A stretch of 11,090 nt of DNA. Source: Azohydromonas lata NBRC 102462. GTDB taxonomy: Bacteria; Pseudomonadota; Gammaproteobacteria; Burkholderiales; Burkholderiaceae_C. Positions 7,425 through 11,090 of the stretch are shown in pieces. How positions within the stretch are numbered: position 1 is the first letter of the stretch; every line of letters starts with the position of its first letter. The notes below the pieces were generated by a model. The model was not told the origin of the DNA. It ran no database searches and saw nothing but the letters and a program-made list of their open reading frames with translations. Made by a program: the position numbers and the translations under genes. Where the stretch lies: the NCBI GenBank assembly GCA_945878385.1, contig CAMCTE010000080.1:1-11090 (forward strand), read 5' to 3'.

Positions 7425-8321
7425 TCATGGTGTGCGCGCGGATGGCGGGGCTGCACCGGAAGGTGCGCCGATGGCCATGACCGAGCGGGGTCCGTCCCTG
7501 CGGCCGATGATATTCAGGAGATTGGACAAGGCTTCCTCCCGTCCGGCGCTGGCCGAGGCTTCTCCGCGAAATTCGACCCGTCCACCGGGCCTCCAGCGCC
7601 CTTGCCCCTCCAGGCGAAGGGCGCTGCCGGGCCGCGAATCGAGTTTCAGGGCCAACTCGCCTGGGCCTCCGCGTACATCGAGCTCGTAGTGTCCCAGCAC
7701 AGGCAAGGTGGCCACGCGCGATGCGATGTTGAGCATCTGGATCTTCAATCCGATCTCGATGGCCGGCGGTGCTTGGTATCCCGCCGTCCATTGGAGCCGG
7801 TCGAACTGAAAGACCAGGCGGCCGCTGGGCTGCAGCGTGTTCCAAGGGGCGCCCAGGCCGGCCAGAAACGCAGCGGGGAACTGCACGGTGACGGGTGATC
7901 CGTCTGCGTGACTCCGCAGGCTGAGGCTGCTCGCTGACCAACCCGGCTGCAGCATCCATTCGATGGGTTGCGACAACACGGCCGGTTGCTCGAACCGCAA
8001 CCTGAATGCCGGCAGGCCGCTGGTGGAGAAGGTGGGCGAAATGCGCCATGCCAAACGCTGGGGCAGGGCCAGTTGCCCGCGGCTGCCCGGGCCTGCGCCC
8101 AAGGCCAGCGTGGCCTGCCCGCGCCACACAGTGCCCGTGGGATGAATCAGCGCCAGGCGCCCGCCGGTGGCTGCGTCCAACATGGCACCTGCCCAGGAGG
8201 CCGGGGCCGACACCACCAGCGCGGCCAGGCATCCCACGGCAAACCCCAGCACTGCCGCCCAGCGAAGAGCGCCGTGCGAACGCGAGGTGCTGCCGATGCG
8301 GGGTTTCAGCCCGTAAGCCAT
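7425..8321 (-). CDS. gspN: T2SS accessory protein GspN
   Basis: GspN is a bitopic inner-membrane accessory component found in some T2SS operons; its exact role in secretion is unresolved. The 298-residue product has a positively charged start (MAYGLKPRIGSTSRSHGALR), one membrane segment at about 20-44, then a periplasmic domain with HPTGTVWRGQATLALG (60-75) and repeated beta-type strands such as SGRLVFQFDRLQW. Phrases of this kind are typical of the GspN/T2SSN family. The C-terminus is Pro/Ala-rich. Its start lies inside the end of gspM (16-nt overlap) without a strong ribosome binding site, so coupled translation is likely. The assignment relies on the family-like WxG region and on the slot between gspM and gspD, since GspN is poorly conserved. 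Confidence 0.85.
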   Translation of the reverse strand: MAYGLKPRIGSTSRSHGALRWAAVLGFAVGCLAALVVSAPASWAGAMLDAATGGRLALIHPTGTVWRGQATLALGAGPGSRGQLALPQRLAWRISPTFSTSGLPAFRLRFEQPAVLSQPIEWMLQPGWSASSLSLRSHADGSPVTVQFPAAFLAGLGAPWNTLQPSGRLVFQFDRLQWTAGYQAPPAIEIGLKIQMLNIASRVATLPVLGHYELDVRGGPGELALKLDSRPGSALRLEGQGRWRPGGRVEFRGEASASAGREEALSNLLNIIGRRDGPRSVMAIGAPSGAAPPSARTP

Positions 8322-8818
8322 TCGAAACGGAGTCGACCACGGATACCCTCTTGCGACGGTGCCAATTCGGCCTCAATCAGTTGGGCCCTCAGGCGCGAGC
8401 GCAGGGTTTGCAGGGCTTGCCGCACCTGTTCGCCCGAAACGCCATCGAAGGTGACGCTGATGAAGCGACCTTGCGCGTCCAGGCGGGCGCTGTCGCCCAG
8501 CATGGCCACCAGCAGCTCGCGAGTGGCGTCGTCAACGCCCGACTCCATCGTGCGAACCGCGTCTTGAGTGGCGCCGGCCACCGCAGCGCCAGCGCGCAAC
8601 CCCGCGGCTTCCGCTGCGAGTCCCTGCAGCCGATCCAGTGTGGCTTGCGCTTGTTGCCGTTGCTGCGGCGCAGAACGCAACACCGACAGTGCCGGCTTGA
8701 AGGCCAGTGACCACACGGCAAACAGGCACAGCACCACCACCGCCGCACCCACCAGCCCCTGTTCTCGCGCACTGAGCGCCTGCCAGCGGCTTCGCAGGGT
8801 GTCGTTGATCTGTTTCAT
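8306..8818 (-). CDS. gspM: T2SS inner-membrane protein GspM
   Basis: GspM is a bitopic inner-membrane protein that partners GspL in the assembly platform. The 170-residue product matches the usual size (about 160-180). It has a short cytoplasmic arm (1-20) with LSAREQGLVG, which is typical of GspM, and one membrane segment at about 21-41. A Gln/Arg/Leu-rich helical stretch at about 48-78 probably forms a coiled coil. A small periplasmic ferredoxin-like domain follows, with ISVTFDGVSGEQVRQALQTL (119-138) and a final strand RLRFEW. It begins 24 nt after gspL and overlaps gspN by 16 nt. A weak GAGA lies eight bases before the start. Nothing abnormal is seen. Confidence 0.92.
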   Translation of the reverse strand: MKQINDTLRSRWQALSAREQGLVGAAVVVLCLFAVWSLAFKPALSVLRSAPQQRQQAQATLDRLQGLAAEAAGLRAGAAVAGATQDAVRTMESGVDDATRELLVAMLGDSARLDAQGRFISVTFDGVSGEQVRQALQTLRSRLRAQLIEAELAPSQEGIRGRLRFEWLTG

Positions 8819-8842
8819 CGGGAATCTCGTCTTGGGCCGGGC

Positions 8843-10093
8843 TCAGCGGGCCGCAGCTGCCGGTTTGGTGAGCCTCAGCACCGCGCCGTCCAGCCGCGCC
8901 TGCCAGCCTTGCTGTGCGGCGTAATCCTGCAGGACCGTCACCAATTCGGGCGGCCACTGCGCCGCCTCCATGCTCACCCCTTGGGGTTGCAGTTGCAGCT
9001 TGACGAGCGGCTCGGGTTGCCCGGCCCAAACCGCCGAGGCCAGATCGACCCAGGTTTCCAGGTCGGTGGGACCGGCCTGCCCACTGGCGCGGCGCATGGC
9101 TTGCAGTTCTCGCTCGGCCTGTACCACCGGGTCCACCACCACCTTGATGGAGGGGAAGCCTTCTCGCACGATGGCTTCGGCGCGCGCCTCAAGCTCGCGG
9201 ATGTCGCGGCGCGCCTGCCAGGCGCTGGCGTTCAACCCTATCAATTGCACGACCACCAGCGCACCCAGGCCCACATGCACAGCCCGAAAGCGCCTTTCCT
9301 TGAGCGCAGCCCATGCAGCCAAGACTGCGCGCGAACCCTTCATTTGGGGCGCGAGGTCGAATTGAAGGAGGTTGGTGCCCACGGCCGCTGCGCTCAATGC
9401 GCGCTCGCCCCAAGCCAGGAGGCGGTCAGGGGCATGGCCCTGGTCTGACAGCGCCTGGGCTGCAGCGGGCTCGGCCGTCCAAGGCAAGACCTCCGAAAAC
9501 CGGGAGCGCCAACCAGGCCATTCCAAGGGCCACAGGGCCACGCCGTGCGGGCCGGCCACCACCGCCAAAACCTGGCCCTCGCCATTGAGGCGGGCATGGG
9601 CGGCTACCGAGGGTTGCGGCTCGGCCGCGCCGACCAGAGCGTCGGCCTGTAGGCCGGCCGTGTTGAGTTGGGCCAGGCTGCGCTCGAGCCAGGGCTTGTG
9701 CAGAGCGGCCACCCAACTGGATTCGCCTTCGCGCAGCCCCTGCTGCGACAAGGCGAAGTGGGTGAGCGCGGGATCCTCCAGGAGTTGGTCTTCCAGTGCG
9801 CCAGCCAACACTTCCTTGAGCCGCGCGGTGGCCGTTTTGGGCAAGCGCACCGGCAGCCACGCCAAATCCTCGTCCTGGGCCACCAACACCACCCGTTCGG
9901 CCTTGGGCAACTGCGCCAATGGGGCCATGCCTTCTTGGTCGACGCTGCGCCCGTCTCGGCTGAAGACGAAGCGCCATTCGGCGGCCGAAGGGGTGTCGGT
10001 TTCGACGCGTGCATCCAGTCGTGGCGCGCCAAGGACCTCGCCGCCCGGTGTGGGGCGCGTGCGACCGGGCAGCAGGAGTGCGATCAGACTCAT
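8843..10093 (-). CDS. gspL: T2SS inner-membrane protein GspL
   Basis: GspL links the ATPase GspE to the inner-membrane platform through its actin-like cytoplasmic domain and binds GspM through its periplasmic domain. In the 416-residue product the cytoplasmic part (about 1-265) contains the usual late motif NLLQFDLAP (241-249). A single membrane segment lies at about 271-289. A charged coiled-coil-like stretch follows (292-335), then a small periplasmic domain with LVKLQLQPQGVSME (363-376) and VTVLQDYAAQQG (385-396). The ATG at 10093 is the only reasonable start: an in-frame TAG lies 15 bases upstream. No strong Shine-Dalgarno is visible. The 74-nt spacer to gspK is the longest within the cluster; I see no convincing promoter in it. 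Confidence 0.94.
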   Translation of the reverse strand: MSLIALLLPGRTRPTPGGEVLGAPRLDARVETDTPSAAEWRFVFSRDGRSVDQEGMAPLAQLPKAERVVLVAQDEDLAWLPVRLPKTATARLKEVLAGALEDQLLEDPALTHFALSQQGLREGESSWVAALHKPWLERSLAQLNTAGLQADALVGAAEPQPSVAAHARLNGEGQVLAVVAGPHGVALWPLEWPGWRSRFSEVLPWTAEPAAAQALSDQGHAPDRLLAWGERALSAAAVGTNLLQFDLAPQMKGSRAVLAAWAALKERRFRAVHVGLGALVVVQLIGLNASAWQARRDIRELEARAEAIVREGFPSIKVVVDPVVQAERELQAMRRASGQAGPTDLETWVDLASAVWAGQPEPLVKLQLQPQGVSMEAAQWPPELVTVLQDYAAQQGWQARLDGAVLRLTKPAAAAR

Positions 10094-10167
10094 GGGAGCG
10101 CTAGGCTAACAGGGTTTGCAAGCACTTTCGGACCTCACTCGCGGGGGATGCCACTTCAGACACGGCG
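10094..10167 (-). other. Spacer between gspK and gspL with no recognised signal
   Basis: These 74 nt contain no frame, no inverted repeat with a T-tract and no convincing promoter hexamers on the minus strand. They interrupt an otherwise compact operon. Confidence 0.5.
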
Positions 10168-11090
10168 TCACGGGCCCGCAGGCGCGGATTGCTCACGGTG
10201 CAGCACCACCACATCCAGTTGGCGTCGTTCCACCAGCCAGCGTTCTTCGAAGACCCGAGGGCCGATTCTCAGCCGCCCATTGAGTTCAAAGAAGTTCGAT
10301 GAGACCGACAGCCCCGCGCTCTGGGCGCCACCTTCGGAAGGCGGCAGCAGGGCTGCCACTTGTTCGGGCGATCGAAACGGCGTGGTGTTGCGCGACTGCA
10401 CGATGCGCTGGGCCAGGGCGTTGTCCACGCCGTCGATCGTGACGGCCAGCATCTCGGCTGTGGCGGTGTTGGCGTTCAAGGGGGTGGCTGCGGGCAGCAC
10501 CGTCAACCAGGGCCGCAACAGTTCGATTTCCTGGGCATTGAGCCCCCACCACACCAAGTCCCCCAGCCGCTCGGGCGAAAGGGGGATGGCGTTGTTGGCG
10601 GCACTGCCTTCGCCTTCGGGGGGCAGCCAGGTGCGCTTGACGCCGTCCAGGATTCGCGCAACCGCACCTTGCGACACCCCGGCGGCGTTGCACACCCGCT
10701 GCAGGGTGCGCGTGGCCGGCGCCGAAAGTTCACCGTTGACCACCAGGTTGCGAAGATTGAAGCGGGATTGCGCATCCACCACCGTCCCGGAAACGAAGGC
10801 CTGCAGCGCGGGGTTGTCTTCCAGGTCTTCCCGCCCATCGGCCAAAAAGGTGGATAGGCGCGCTTCCTGCAGCGGTACGGCCCAGGGCTCACCCAGGTGG
10901 TCGATCTGGCTGCCGCGCGCATCTTCGCGCAGGATCAAGCGACCCCAGTCCAGGGCGCCCATCAGCACCCAATGGGCCTGGCCGCGTGCACGCATCGCGG
11001 TTTCGGCCTGCACCGAACGCCACTGTTGCCACACCATCGTGCTGGCCAGCGCGGCAATGACCGTGACCACCACCATGGCCATCAGCAGCG
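10168..11090 (-). CDS. gspK: T2SS minor pseudopilin GspK (N-terminus beyond the window)
   Basis: GspK is the large minor pseudopilin that caps the pseudopilus tip with GspI and GspJ. The frame is open through the right edge, and the residues before the first ATG (at 11082) read Leu-Leu, so that ATG lies inside the hydrophobic helix and is not the start. The prepilin leader, with its peptidase site, is therefore outside the window. Visible are the rest of the N-terminal helix (LLMAMVVVTVIAALAST), the motif DAQSRFNLRNLV (about 100 residues in) and PLNANTATAEMLA, a helix-hairpin-helix-like signature of the GspK inserted domain. The usual strand NGRLRIG lies near the end. It precedes gspL in the same direction, as in most T2SS operons. 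Confidence 0.95.
   Translation of the reverse strand, partial: LLMAMVVVTVIAALASTMVWQQWRSVQAETAMRARGQAHWVLMGALDWGRLILREDARGSQIDHLGEPWAVPLQEARLSTFLADGREDLEDNPALQAFVSGTVVDAQSRFNLRNLVVNGELSAPATRTLQRVCNAAGVSQGAVARILDGVKRTWLPPEGEGSAANNAIPLSPERLGDLVWWGLNAQEIELLRPWLTVLPAATPLNANTATAEMLAVTIDGVDNALAQRIVQSRNTTPFRSPEQVAALLPPSEGGAQSAGLSVSSNFFELNGRLRIGPRVFEERWLVERRQLDVVVLHREQSAPAGP

Noticed and set aside
7412..7456. Upstream ATG giving GspD 15 extra N-terminal residues
   Set aside because: The added residues are His/Arg-rich and would place polar sequence before the signal peptide; the ATG at 7411 gives a normal export signal and a short gap to gspN.
11080..11082. ATG as a possible gspK start
   Set aside because: It lies within the hydrophobic pseudopilin helix and the frame continues upstream through the edge, so the true start with its leader peptide is outside the window.
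1..11090. tRNA, rRNA, CRISPR, insertion sequence or phage attachment signs
   Set aside because: I saw no such structure. Coding is nearly continuous, base composition is even and there are no flanking repeats, so I do not call any mobile or RNA element.

Overview
The window is GC-rich, and every gene I can support lies on the minus strand. Codon use and protein style (Ala/Gly/Arg/Leu-rich), together with the gsp gene order, suggest a betaproteobacterium of the order Burkholderiales, probably close to the Comamonadaceae. That placement rests on style and layout, not on a search.

From about 11090 down to 2341, in the direction of transcription, lies most of a type II secretion system (T2SS) operon: gspK (5' end beyond the right edge), gspL, gspM, gspN, gspD, gspE and gspF. 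The genes are tightly packed. gspM and gspN overlap by 16 nt, several junctions are 10-25 nt, and the widest gap is 74 nt between gspK and gspL. The products cover the pseudopilus tip (GspK), the inner-membrane platform (GspL, GspM, GspF and the accessory GspN), the outer-membrane secretin (GspD) and the cytoplasmic ATPase (GspE). The pseudopilins GspG-J are expected just beyond the right edge. No gspC is visible. No promoter for the operon lies in the window.

From 2340 to 2180 is a 161-nt spacer with two inverted repeats: a compact GC-rich hairpin just after gspF, and a longer 12-bp imperfect palindrome about 100 nt before the next start codon. From 2179 to the left edge runs a long open frame, truncated by the window. 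It encodes a Tat-exported molybdopterin-binding large subunit of the xanthine dehydrogenase / isoquinoline 1-oxidoreductase type. It has no start or stop pair inside the window, so it is easy to miss.

Most of the window is conventional. The points worth a second look are: a lipoprotein-like signal with the only cysteine of GspD, an in-frame 12-bp tandem repeat in the secretin tail, the palindrome in front of the molybdoenzyme gene, and the divergent motifs of that enzyme beside a secretion operon that handles folded periplasmic proteins. I see no clearly novel multi-gene system here.
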